Assembly: GCA_963931925.1 (NCBI GenBank)
Contig: OZ007569.1
Location: 41,876,021-41,940,020, forward strand
Direction of reading: 5' to 3'
DNA length: 64,000 bases
DNA from: Onchidella celtica
Lineage: Eukaryota > Mollusca > Gastropoda > Systellommatophora > Onchidiidae
In this document: positions 1 through 9,558 of the stretch, one piece after another
How the letters are laid out: each line of letters starts with the position of its first letter
Position numbering within the stretch: position 1 is the stretch's first letter
Position numbers and translations under genes: made by a program
The notes under the pieces: model-generated
What the model was told of the DNA's origin: nothing
Databases searched by the model: none
Seen by the model: only the letters and a program-made list of their open reading frames with translations

Positions 1-1994
1 ATAGCATGAGCCATAGAAGTATACGTAAGTCGATCCTGCGCCCCTTTGTTTAAAAAGAAAAAAAAAGAACATTTTAAATGTAAATGTACATGTATTAAAA
101 TTAGTATTATAAAAAAATGAAAATGTAGCATGGAACGAAATGTTAATAAAATCATTCTAATCACACTCCGTGACTCTAGAGTGTAAATCCATTAGATGTA
201 TAGCTTATAAATTTAAACAGAACATGACTTACTGATTAGTATAGTTGGTAATTTGTATTCGAAATTGAGATTCTCTTCTTCCCCCTGGTGATATCTCATT
301 ATTATTTCCATTTAATTAAATCAATTACTGTGATCAATATTTCAAATTAAGTATTTTCAACTTCTGGTGACAGGTAAAATAATTATTCTGGTAAACACTT
401 CTTAGCAAGCATATTGCCAATGCTTTGCTAATACTGAGAATGAGAAAAACATGCAAGACAATCAAAATAGAATCGATGACTATCAGTTTCTTTTGCAAAT
501 CCTCTGTTTCGTGGTTGCCAAAACAAAACAAAAAAAATGCACGGCACTCAATTATAGTAAGCTTAATTCACAGATTATATGAGATGATGAAAAATGGATT
601 AGAAGGATCATAATCATAAACATTATAACTTGTGATTATTTGGTCACACCACAAAGAGACATAGAACTTTTAAAATTCTTTTAACAGTTCGTCAATGATT
701 TGGACATACAAAAATATTTCTGATTTTAAAAAAATCAAATATAGATCTAGATACATTAACCTTTGCCTTATGTCATGGGTCATATGGACCCAGAAGCAAT
801 TAAAAACGTTTGTAATTATCTTATTTCTGGGAATTTTTTTCTTGAAATTCTAGGTATTCCTAAGGGACCTAATTGCCCATCTTCCCACACTTTTACTATT
901 TGAAAATATGCACGTGCATGCTCACCAACACACACACATTTTTACTATTCCCACCTGTATGCCCCAGGGTCTCAAAGACATCATACTTTTAAAGAGAATT
1001 TTATTGTCACACCCTTAGTCGTACGTCCTAGGGTCTCCGATATACCACACTCCTTAAGAGGATTTTATTGTTTTATCCCTGCTCGATTGTTCTGGGGCCT
1101 CACAGACACCATACTTTTAAAGAGGGTAGATCTATCCTACATGTAGTAAATTGTTCTTTAGGAGTGTGAAGTCATTAGACACCACGACGTATGCCACGCA
1201 TAGTTTTTAGCGACGTATGGTAAAGAGTAAGAATAGGTTCAGTCTCATCCAATCCCGCAAATATAAAAAAGAGAATGCGATGGGGACGTAATTTTTCTAT
1301 CCTGAACCATACAATGGGTGTAAATAAAATCGACCTTTCTGGAGTATGATGCAGTACGGGACATCTTTCCTGAACATTTACATGAATTTAGTTTTCATTT
1401 CAGACTATCGTATAGAAATATTACAAAGAGGTTTAAAAATTGTTTTTTTCTTTTGGATCATAAAAGCCTACATTAGTCTTTAGCTCTAGGGCTCTGTCAT
1501 AAGCTGAAAACTATTTTGTCATCGGCACTAAAGCACCAGTAGTAGTAGCACATTCTTTTTTCATCTTAATACATGTATAAAAAATAAAGAAAAGAACAAC
1601 CCATGACATGAAAGGCAATTTCACAGTAGCAATGTCATACATACATCAAAATACATCTTTCAAAAAGTGAAGGGATCAAGAAAAACAAAATCCACCCAAA
1701 TTGAATGACAGAAAAAAAAAGCGATTAAATGAGTGCAAATTTCTTCGTCATATGGGACGCCGCTAACTGCTGAGCTTAGGGCATATAATGCGTATCTTTG
1801 TCCTCAAAAAATAATAAATATGCTTAACTTAGATTGCATAAATCAGCTTCAAGAAAAAATGATCCTCTGGTCTGAATTTCTCATCAAGTGAATCTGTCTG
1901 ATCTAAATGCTACTAGTATCAAATTTGAGGTTCTTCGATAAACTCTCTTCATCATGCTGAAGTGCTTTTTAGTCACCACTTTGCTCCGTAAGTT
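1..1994. other. Non-coding flank left of the LINE
   Basis: This AT-rich stretch has only short open frames with no recognisable protein similarity. It contains a short CA run near 925-940 and a diverged tandem repeat at about 957-1130, listed separately. I see no gene, RNA or clear transposon end here. It ends at the 13-bp target duplication of the LINE inserted at 2008. Confidence 0.6.
957..1130. repeat. Diverged tandem repeat, about 64-bp unit, 2.7 copies
   Basis: Three successive blocks starting near 957, 1021 and 1086 share the order 'CCTAGGGTCTC-like, CATACTTTTAAAGAG-like, ATTTTATTGT'. The third copy is partial. The units differ by many substitutions, so the array is old. No function is implied. 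Confidence 0.55.
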
Positions 1995-2007
1995 ACATTA
2001 ATCGAAT
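1995..2007. repeat. Target-site duplication of the LINE, left copy
   Basis: The 13-bp sequence ACATTAATCGAAT occurs here and again at 11792-11804, exactly bracketing the LINE fragments and the LTR element nested in them. This is the expected mark of target-primed reverse transcription. Confidence 0.85.
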
Positions 2008-2024
2008 CATCATCATTGCCTTTC

Positions 2025-2904
2025 TCACCCTGGATCAGGGTATAGGCCACCAACAAACACTTTCCATCCCTCTCTATCATGGGCCAGCCTCTTTACATTA
2101 TTCCAAGTCTTTCCGCTTCGTTGCACATCATTTTCTCTGGCTCTTCTCCACGTTCCGCGCGGCCTTCCTCTTGATCTCTTGCCCTGGGGATTCCAATCCA
2201 ATACCTTCTTCGTGATGCTGTTTCCTGGCCTCCTGAGAGTGTGGCCGATCCATCTCCATCGCCTCCTACCAATTTCCTCTCTGACTGGGCTCTGTCTTGT
2301 TCTTTTCCATACAATTTCATTGCTGACCTTGTCTGTCCATCTGATCTTAAGTAGCTTCCTCAAACATCTGTTGATGAAAACTTGGATTCTCTTTATGCAG
2401 GCCTGAGACGCATTCCAAGTCTCACATCCATACAACAGGACTGACTTCACGTTCGAGTTGAATATCCTCAGCTTTGTTTTTAGAGATATATCCTTGGTTC
2501 TCCAAATCTTGCTTAAGGACGTGAAAGCTGCCTGTGCCTTTCCAATTCGTGCTTTGACTTCTGCCTCTGTTCCTCCCTTATTGTCAATGATACTACCAAG
2601 ATAGCAGAAGGACTCTACATCTTCCAGTGGTTGATCTCCTACTCTGACTTGTGCGCTTGGGAGTGCAACAATTTTTAGGACCTTCGACTTCGCAGGATGT
2701 ATCCTCAATCCAATAGATTCTGAAATTTTGTTTAGAGCTGTAGTCTTTGCTTGCATCTGGTCGTGTGTGTGCGACAATAGTGCCAAGTCATCTGCAAAAT
2801 CTAGATCGTCCAGCTGTGTCCATGGGGTCCATTGTATGCCATTTCTTCCTCCACTGGTGGTTTCTTTCATAAGCCAATCAATCACCAGGACAAACAGAAA
2901 TGGG
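2025..2904 (-). pseudogene. Interrupted LINE reverse transcriptase, C-terminal fragment
   Basis: The minus-strand frame runs uninterrupted from the LTR insertion point to the stop at 2025, about 290 codons. It encodes the FADD active-site strand, the thumb region and the C-terminal basic tail. At the junction the codons read PFLFVLVIDWL, which follows naturally from the motif GCLLSP at the other side of the insertion (11338 onward). The protein can no longer be made whole because 8.4 kb separates the halves. No frameshift or stop is visible inside, so the copy was young when it was interrupted. Confidence 0.85.
2900..2904. repeat. 5-bp target-site duplication of the LTR element, left copy
   Basis: ATGGG immediately precedes the 5' LTR and is repeated at 11338-11342 immediately after the 3' LTR. 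A 5-bp duplication fits a Ty3/gypsy integrase. Confidence 0.9.
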
Positions 2905-4096
2905 TGTCACGAGTGGAGTGAGTGCAATTAAGGGGATTGCTACAGAGCGGGTGTAGAGTAAGAATGACTCACAGTAGACAGCAAGTTAAGCGTGCTGTTG
3001 TGAGTAGTGGGGGCGGGGTCTGAATGAGGCGAAAGCGCGGTATTACTATCACTGCAAGTTAGAAGGTCCTAGGGAGCGGATCTGTGAATAATAGCCCATC
3101 GGGCGGACATAAAGGGAAGCAGTCGAGAAGACTAGTGAGAGTCTTTCCAGTTATGACTGGTATGTAGAACGTTGATTGATTATTATGATTGATGTATTAT
3201 ATTATATTCGTCTATTACCATGATGTGAATAAGTATATGTGAGGAATGTGGAAGTCCTTGATATTGGATATAGCAATGTGCGCCATGAGCGATAGATGAA
3301 AGTGAGTTCATGGATTTGTAGCGCGAGTGAGTAGTGTGTACTCCGATGGAGGTGTGTTACCGTAAGATGTGTGGTGAGTGAAAGGTGAACTAGTGTGTGT
3401 ACGTTTCATGGGTTGTAAGGAGAGGTGGAGTGAATAGAAATGGTAGGGTATTATACCAATGTAATGTTATTCTTGTAGGTGTCGGGGACGGGCCGCAGAG
3501 CCACCTCGATGAGCACAGGAGATAGGCCAGCATAGGGCCGGAGGCCACACAGAGGCCAGAAGTGAGGCTGTCAGTGTAGGACAGTAGAGGCACATAAAGT
3601 CGTGGCAGTCAGGCCACGGACAGGGACGTAGATATGAGAGTGAATGAGATACTATATTGTTGCCATGTTGATAGGCTAGTGAACTGATACTATGTTGTTG
3701 CCATGTTGATGACTATGGAAATAATAATGTGTTATTGCCCTGCTGAGGTGCTAGGGGAGTGTTAAGGTGTATGACAATAGGGAGGGGATGTTGAGAGACT
3801 GCGGTGCCAGTGAATCATTAATGTACTATTAAGACCCTGAGGGGAGAGGCTGAGGCCGAAGTGCCTTTAGGAGTAACTACCGGATTGTGGATCCGAGGGA
3901 GAGTGTGTGAGAGAATAAGGCCGTTGTACGGCAGTCATTTCAATAATATAATGTATGTAATTGCGCTATTATATGTATAATTATGTTTAATAAATGTGTG
4001 AGTCTGATGGGTTGTTTTGTTAAGTGTTAAACTTGTTTGTTCGTGATTGTCGTCCTGTCATAAACTATTACATCTCCCAGTCTGGGATTTGTGACA
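2905..4096 (+). repeat. 5' long terminal repeat
   Basis: This 1,192-bp repeat begins TGTCACGAG and ends TGTGACA. It is matched base for base at 10146-11337 except at 3567 (G here, A at 10808). It contains a TATA-rich segment near 3197-3210 and a polyadenylation signal AATAAA at 3989-3994, near its 3' end. A minus-strand open frame at 3390-3593 recurs in the other LTR and is a by-product of the repeat. Confidence 0.97.
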
Positions 4097-4172
4097 CTGG
4101 GGGCTCGTCCGTTGTGACACTGGGGGCTCGTCCGTTGTGACATTGGGGGCTCGTCCATTGTGACTCGTCCAT
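4090..4172 (+). promoter_or_regulatory. Triplicated tRNA-Pro primer-binding site
   Basis: One base after the LTR end lies TGGGGGCTCGTCCG (4098-4111). It is complementary to the last 14 nucleotides of mature tRNA-Pro, including the added CCA. The same 14-mer recurs at 4121-4134 and, with one change in its last base, at 4144-4157. The copies sit in a 23-bp tandem unit (4090-4112, 4113-4135, 4136-4158) that also repeats the LTR terminus TGTGACA, followed by a partial fourth unit to 4172. Only the first copy abuts the LTR as a normal primer site. The others could be alternative primer sites or remnants of slippage. Confidence 0.85.
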
Positions 4173-5085
4173 TTTCGTAATATTTAGTTGTAGTTAGTTA
4201 GTAGGTATTTGTGCTGTCTTGTTCGTTGGATGAATGGACATTTCATGATATGATTTATGTATATATATGAATAATAATATGTATTGATGCATGTATTTTG
4301 ATGAATATGTATTAATGTGTACTTAAATTTCAGAGAGACAGTGTGTGTGCGTGCAGCCTGAGGAGACAAGCAGCCAGAGCTCCGATTAGGTCGAGGACTT
4401 AAACTCATAAGGCTGAAAGTTAAGTAAAAGTCTAAAATTTTGTACCCTGGATTAAGGGCTGTCTTTTCATCTGTCTGTTTCCCTGTTTTTGCTGTTTTCG
4501 TTGTAATTGATTATACGGGCGGTGGCGCGGGTTTGCTGTGTTGAACTTAGTTTATCCTTTTAAAAAGGTGTGGTAAACTTTGGAACTTCGTTCATCACAG
4601 TGACCAGTTCTGTAGGGACCTGTATTTTTGTTTAGTTGTAGCGTCGATATCTTCTCTGTTCGGCAGGAAGACGTATTCTCTTGTCCCTCTTTCTCCCCTA
4701 TCTGTAGATACGTTCTTTTTTTTCAGACTCTGCTCTTGTTGTACCGTGTAGTGTAATCGGCGTAGTTAGGTTGCATTCTTTTTTCCATTATAGTTTTTTT
4801 TTGTAGAAGCTTTGTCCTAGTCTGGTTCGTTGTCCTTGACGTCCTTGTGGTCCTTCTACTATATTTCTTCATTCTTGTCGTTCTATTTTCTTTTATAATT
4901 AATAGTGCTATACATTTTATAGATATAGAATTAGTTGTGCTGTAAAGGTAAATTTCTGAATTGTATTTGAGACAACTGGGTGTTGTTATATCTAGTGTGA
5001 TCTCAGGTCTCTGGTCGTGTCGTTACTGATCATACCGACAGGTTAGCCGTTTTTGTAATACATACCATAACCATAAATCTGTGAA
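4173..5085 (+). other. Untranslated leader of the LTR element
   Basis: About 0.9 kb lies between the primer-binding repeats and the gag start. It is T-rich, with several short ATG frames and no protein similarity. A packaging signal would be expected here but cannot be recognised from sequence alone. Confidence 0.7.
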
Positions 5086-7059
5086 ATGGCGGAACTCCAA
5101 CAATTAATGAAGTTGGGTAAGGAACTTGGCCTTGAGGGAGAAGAGCTACGCGGCTGGATTAAAGAACAGCAGGCGGATTTGCGCGATGAGCGTGCTAAGG
5201 ATAGAGAGCGAGAAAAAGAAGCTCAAGACCGACAGAGAGAACAGGAAAGAGAGGCTAAGGATAAGGAAGAGGAAAGAGAGTTTAAGTTGAAGGAGTTAGA
5301 GGCTCAGCAACAGGAAAGGGAGTTTAAGTTAAAGGAGTTGCATCAGCAACAGGAGAAACAGGCTCAGGAGAGGGAGTTAAAGTTAAAGGAGATAGAGGCG
5401 CAAGTAAAGATTGCGGAGTTAGAACTCAAGAGGAATACGCCAACGGAAACGGTTGAGCGGCAGGTACACAATAAAGGTGGCGTTAGGATTAAGCTCCCTA
5501 CGTTCGACGACCGGAAGGACGACATAGACGCCTTCCTTTACAGGTTCGAACTGAACGCACAATTGCAATGGGGGGAAAATAAGGAATTATGGGCCACGTA
5601 CCTGGCGTCGCTATTGCAGGGGCGAGCGTTAACATACTTTAAAGAGCTACAGCGCGAAGACGTACAAGATTACGATAAGCTGAAGGCTTTGCTGCTTCGC
5701 CGATTTGCGCGTACCGAGGAATACTTCCGGGAGCAGTTTAGGCGAGCACGTGCAGATACCAGGGAGGACTTTGCTGCCTTCGTCGCGAGACTAACTGAGT
5801 ATTTCGCGAACTGGGTAGACTTGGCGCATGTGGGCACGGATTTCGCTAAACTGAAAGACCTAATGATCCGTGACCAGCTGTACGCGTCGTGCCACAAAGA
5901 TCTGGTGGCTTTCCTGAAAGAGAACGAACCCGCGACGGTGCAGGAGGCGTCTAAGTTGGCGGAGGCATACCGTACGGCGCATCCGTCCAAACCAGTCGCC
6001 AGGGCATACGTCCAAGATGCTGGGTACGTCGCCGTTGTCGAGGGGTCGCCGGCAGGACTTGGGGACAGGTCGCGTCAGCGTGGTGCCTATAGTGGGCAAG
6101 CCCAGGGGCAGCATAGGGGCTATCACCAATCACCGGCGTATGGATCCGGTAAGTTTGACCGAGCAGGAGGGCTAGGTCGCGGTAATGGCCGGGGGCGAGT
6201 TGTGACCTTTGCCAATGACCGACGGCATAGGGACTCTAGTTCCGGTCGCGAGGGGTCACGGGGACCCAGGCCTAGAGCAGCACAGGGAGCGGAGTGTTGG
6301 ACTTGCGGACGCGTGGGTCACTTTTCCCGCGAGTGTAGGGCCGCGAAGTGTTGGAACTGCGGAAGAGCAGATCACATCAGCGTGAACTGCCCTGCAGGTA
6401 GGATAGCGGCGAACGTGGACAGTAGCTCCAGTCCAGGCTCCCCAAATAAATTTCATCATGCGGCCGCGTGTGTTACATCGGACAACGGAGGCGGACAGTA
6501 TTCTAAGTGTCCCAGTTGTGAGAAGTTATTATCTTCCGGTGTTTTACCTTGTGGGAGAAAGATCCCCGTTATAAATTCATGTCATACAGGAGGCGGTCTT
6601 AGGGTTTATCCGGGGTTTGTTGGGGACGAACCGGTCTCGGTTTTACGAGATACGGGATCTACCGTTGTGGGAGTGCATAGAGACTGCATTCGGGATTCAC
6701 AGCTTACAGGTGAGACTGTCCCGTGCATCCAATTTTCGGGGGCCATTGAGAAATTACCCATGGCAAGAATAATGATAGATACACCTTTCCTTAGCGGGGA
6801 AGTCGAAGCAGTCGTTGGTTGTTTTCCAGGCGCCCAGCTCATCATTGGGAATGTATCACGGGTGGTTTCCCCTTCCGATGAGAACGTGCAAGCATGGTCG
6901 CAATCAAAAGGTATTGACTTTTGCGCCGCGGTCGAAACACGTCGACGGGTAGCTGATAAAGATAAGATTAGACCTTTGGCGACGCCAGCGGTCAACCTAG
7001 ATATCACGCCAGAGCGCTTGGCGAGATTACAAAGGGAGGACCCATCATTAAACCCATGA
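5086..7059 (+). CDS. Gag-protease polyprotein of the Gmr1-like element
   Basis: The product is 657 residues, with an ATG start in context GTGAAATGG. Residues 30-118 are an extremely charged predicted coiled coil with near-repeats of EREFKLKEL. Residues 133-300 are a Ty3/gypsy capsid region. Its second half (about 195-298: DYDKLKALLLRRF, DFAAFVARLTEYF, then LVAFLKENEPATVQEASKLAE) resembles the vertebrate SCAN domain. A Gly/Arg-rich linker follows, then two CCHC zinc knuckles (404-417 and 422-435) that bind RNA. A retropepsin domain has the catalytic DTG at 522-524 and LIIGN at 585-589. The product would form the cytoplasmic particle and process the polyprotein. It ends at TGA 7057-7059. The next frame is in the same phase, so readthrough rather than frameshift would be needed to make Pol. 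Confidence 0.93.
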   Translation: MAELQQLMKLGKELGLEGEELRGWIKEQQADLRDERAKDREREKEAQDRQREQEREAKDKEEEREFKLKELEAQQQEREFKLKELHQQQEKQAQERELKLKEIEAQVKIAELELKRNTPTETVERQVHNKGGVRIKLPTFDDRKDDIDAFLYRFELNAQLQWGENKELWATYLASLLQGRALTYFKELQREDVQDYDKLKALLLRRFARTEEYFREQFRRARADTREDFAAFVARLTEYFANWVDLAHVGTDFAKLKDLMIRDQLYASCHKDLVAFLKENEPATVQEASKLAEAYRTAHPSKPVARAYVQDAGYVAVVEGSPAGLGDRSRQRGAYSGQAQGQHRGYHQSPAYGSGKFDRAGGLGRGNGRGRVVTFANDRRHRDSSSGREGSRGPRPRAAQGAECWTCGRVGHFSRECRAAKCWNCGRADHISVNCPAGRIAANVDSSSSPGSPNKFHHAAACVTSDNGGGQYSKCPSCEKLLSSGVLPCGRKIPVINSCHTGGGLRVYPGFVGDEPVSVLRDTGSTVVGVHRDCIRDSQLTGETVPCIQFSGAIEKLPMARIMIDTPFLSGEVEAVVGCFPGAQLIIGNVSRVVSPSDENVQAWSQSKGIDFCAAVETRRRVADKDKIRPLATPAVNLDITPERLARLQREDPSLNP

Positions 7060-9558
7060 TTTGGGGAAGCGCGAACCGAGAAAACGAGGAGATATAAGAA
7101 CGGGTCGTCCTCCTTTATTGTTCAGGCGGGCATTCTGTTCCGTAAGTATGTAACGGTGTCCTCCATTTTAAAGCAGGTCGTTGTGCCAGCGTTGCTGATC
7201 GCAACAGTATTGCATTTGGCACATGATGTCCCATTAGCGGGTCATATGGGGATAGCTAGAACCAAAGAAAGGGTTCTTAAAAATTTTTACTGGCCATCGA
7301 TCCACAGAGATGTGCAGGTCCATTGTAAGACGTGCAGTGCGTGCCAAAAGACGACGCATAAGGGTCGTACACCCCAGGCCCCTCTTCAGAAGATCCCCAC
7401 GGTCTCGGAACCGTTTAAAAAGGTCTCGATAGACCTTGTTGGCCCCATTCACCCAGCGACCGATAGGGGGAATCGATTTTTCTTAACGGTCATATGTAAT
7501 GCTACGAGATGGCCAGAGGCGGTTCCTCTGCGGACCATAACGTCTGAGGCAGTCGCGGAAGCGTTGTTTGCAATTTTCGCTAGGGTAGGAATACCAGAGC
7601 AAATTCTGTCTGATAGGGGCGCGCAATTTACGTCGCAGATGATGAAGGAATTGTTCCGCTTATTCAGCATACAACCCATCACTACCACCCCTTATCATCC
7701 GCAGGCTAATGGCATGTGCGAGAGATTGAACTCGACGTTAAAGTCGATGCTGCGTAAGGTAGCTGCTGATCGCCCTAAAGATTGGGATAGATATATCCCT
7801 GCAGTGTTATTCGCGTACAGAGAGGTACGGCAGGAGTCAACGGGATTCTCGCCGGTCGAAATGATGTACGGTCGTAGTCCTAGGGGCCCAACTGATGTTC
7901 TTCGGGACATGATGACGTCGCCATCATCGGGAGACGATGAGCAGATTTCGGTGTTTCAGTACCTTGTTGATTTAAGAGAAAGACTATCTTCAGCGCGCAC
8001 TATAGCAGAAGAAGCTTCTGGTATCGCTTCGAAAAGAGCAAAAGACTATAAAGATAGAGGTTCCAAACTGAGAATTTTTAAGCCAGGAGACAAGGTTCTG
8101 TTGTTGTTACCTACGGACCATAATAAGTTATTGATGACATGGAAAGGCCCTTATGTTATTGAGCGAGTTGTTTCAAAGGTAGATTACGCTATCCACATTG
8201 ATGGAACGAGTAAGGTTTTCCATGTTAACATGCTACAGAGATTTTATGAGAGACCACAGTATCTGTGTGCACAGACAAGACCAGAGGAGACTGTCTTCTC
8301 TATTGCTTGTACGGGGGTCGTAGACCAGTCGGACTGTGACGTAAGCGACACCGAGGCGCAGGAAGAGTTGCAAATTCAATTGCCGGAGTTAACTCCGACA
8401 CAAGGTTACAGGGACGTTAAAATTAACCCTGACCTTACGAGTTCAAGGAGTAGGGAACTTGAGACCCTGTTAGCGTCATTTCCGGATGTTGTTACGGATT
8501 TGCCGGGTCGCACTACGGCGATCCAGCACCAAATAAAGTTGACTTCGGATAAGCCGGTATTTCTTAGACCTTATCCGCTGCCGTTTTCTTCGAGAGATAG
8601 AGTTGTAAAGGAAGTTGAGTCAATGTTGAAGTTAGATGTGATAGAACCATCAACATCGCCGTATTCATCACCCATCGTCCTCGTGAAAAAACTTGATGGA
8701 TCGGTGCGGTTCTGTATTGATTTTCGAAGACTGAACACTATTACGGTAGGCGATAGGGAGCCTATCCCGTTTCAGGAGGAATTAATAGCTTCATTGGCCG
8801 GGTCCACGTGGTTTTCCAAGATAGATTTGACGAAAGGGTATTGGGAAATCCCGCTTACTGAGGAGTCTAAACAATACACGGCGTTCCAAACGCCCATTGG
8901 ATTATTCCAATTTAAGGTCATGCCATTCGGGTTGGTGAACGCGCCAGCGACGTTTGCACGATTAATGAGATTAGTGTTGAAGGACATACCTAATGTCGTG
9001 TCATTCTTTGATGATATAGCATGCCATACGTCGACATGGTCTGAGCATATTCAGACACTAACAGTAATTTTTCAACGATTACGTCATTTTGGGTTAACGG
9101 CTAAACCCGCAAAGATGGATTTGGCATGTCCAGAGATAATATTCTTAGGACATATCGTGGGTAGAGGTGTTCAGAGACCTGAAGTAACAAAAATTGACAA
9201 GTTAGTAGGGTTGCAAATCCCTAAAACAAAGAAACAAGTCAGAAGCTTAGTGGGAATTTTAAATTATTACAGAAAGTTCATTCCAAATTTTTCCTCCTTG
9301 TCATCTTCTCTTACTGACCTTACTAAGAAGGGACAACCCGATAAGGTCCAGTGGACGTCTGAATGTCAGACATCACTTGATAATTTGGTGACAGCATTAT
9401 CATCGTCACCCATTCTGATATTACCCGATTTTCGATCAAATTTTATCCTCAGAACGGATGCGTCGGCGCTTGTCTTCTACAGGAGAAGAACGAATGTCTC
9501 CATCCTGTATGTTATGTCAGTAGGAAGTTATTGCAGAGAGAAAGAAAGTATTCTGTGA
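7060..9558 (+). CDS. Pol polyprotein: integrase then reverse transcriptase
   Basis: The frame is open directly after the gag TGA. No ATG precedes the integrase, and the first start-like codon is GTG at 7156, so it is probably made as a fusion. Numbering from 7156: an HHCC zinc domain (H23, H30, C60, C63), the integrase catalytic triad D93, D153 and E189 with the standard 35-residue spacing, and a GPY/F module at 331-333. Reverse transcriptase occupies about 455-745, with the first catalytic Asp in KIDLTKGYW (D557) and the active-site box FFDD (617-620). Integrase reverse-transcribes nothing itself; it inserts the cDNA made by the RT. Having it before RT is the reverse of ordinary gypsy order. 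After TDAS (767-770), the first RNase H motif, the frame loses similarity and stops at 9558. Confidence 0.9.
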   Translation, partial: FGEARTEKTRRYKNGSSSFIVQAGILFRKYVTVSSILKQVVVPALLIATVLHLAHDVPLAGHMGIARTKERVLKNFYWPSIHRDVQVHCKTCSACQKTTHKGRTPQAPLQKIPTVSEPFKKVSIDLVGPIHPATDRGNRFFLTVICNATRWPEAVPLRTITSEAVAEALFAIFARVGIPEQILSDRGAQFTSQMMKELFRLFSIQPITTTPYHPQANGMCERLNSTLKSMLRKVAADRPKDWDRYIPAVLFAYREVRQESTGFSPVEMMYGRSPRGPTDVLRDMMTSPSSGDDEQISVFQYLVDLRERLSSARTIAEEASGIASKRAKDYKDRGSKLRIFKPGDKVLLLLPTDHNKLLMTWKGPYVIERVVSKVDYAIHIDGTSKVFHVNMLQRFYERPQYLCAQTRPEETVFSIACTGVVDQSDCDVSDTEAQEELQIQLPELTPTQGYRDVKINPDLTSSRSRELETLLASFPDVVTDLPGRTTAIQHQIKLTSDKPVFLRPYPLPFSSRDRVVKEVESMLKLDVIEPSTSPYSSPIVLVKKLDGSVRFCIDFRRLNTITVGDREPIPFQEELIASLAGSTWFSKIDLTKGYWEIPLTEESKQYTAFQTPIGLFQFKVMPFGLVNAPATFARLMRLVLKDIPNVVSFFDDIACHTSTWSEHIQTLTVIFQRLRHFGLTAKPAKMDLACPEIIFLGHIVGRGVQRPEVTKIDKLVGLQIPKTKKQVRSLVGILNYYRKFIPNFSSLSSSLTDLTKKGQPDKVQWTSECQTSLDNLVTALSSSPILILPDFRSNFILRTDASALVFYRRRTNVSILYVMSVGSYCREKESIL

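Larger units (their letters stand above)
2008..2904 (-). mobile_element. RTE-like non-LTR retrotransposon, 3' part (RT motif C to tail)
   Basis: Read on the minus strand, this part continues the reverse transcriptase begun at 11791-11338. The frame is open from 2904 to a stop at 2025. It shows the catalytic FADD box (FADDLALLSH), then a YLGS-type segment (CYLGSIIDNKG), LLYGCETW, the RWIGHTLRRPG block and a basic GKRSRGRPRGTWRR segment. This layout is typical of RTE-like (BovB/RTE-X) LINE C-termini. The 3' end at 2008 is a short (ATG)n run, as RTE elements end in short tandem repeats rather than poly(A). The fragment is separated from its 5' part by the LTR element inserted between RT motifs B and C. 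The clade assignment is inferred by eye; CR1/L2-type is a less likely alternative. Confidence 0.85.

Noticed and set aside
3390-3593. Minus-strand 67-codon frame, identical at 10631-10834
   Set aside because: It is duplicated only because it lies inside the two LTRs. It has no recognisable similarity and no sign of a gene.
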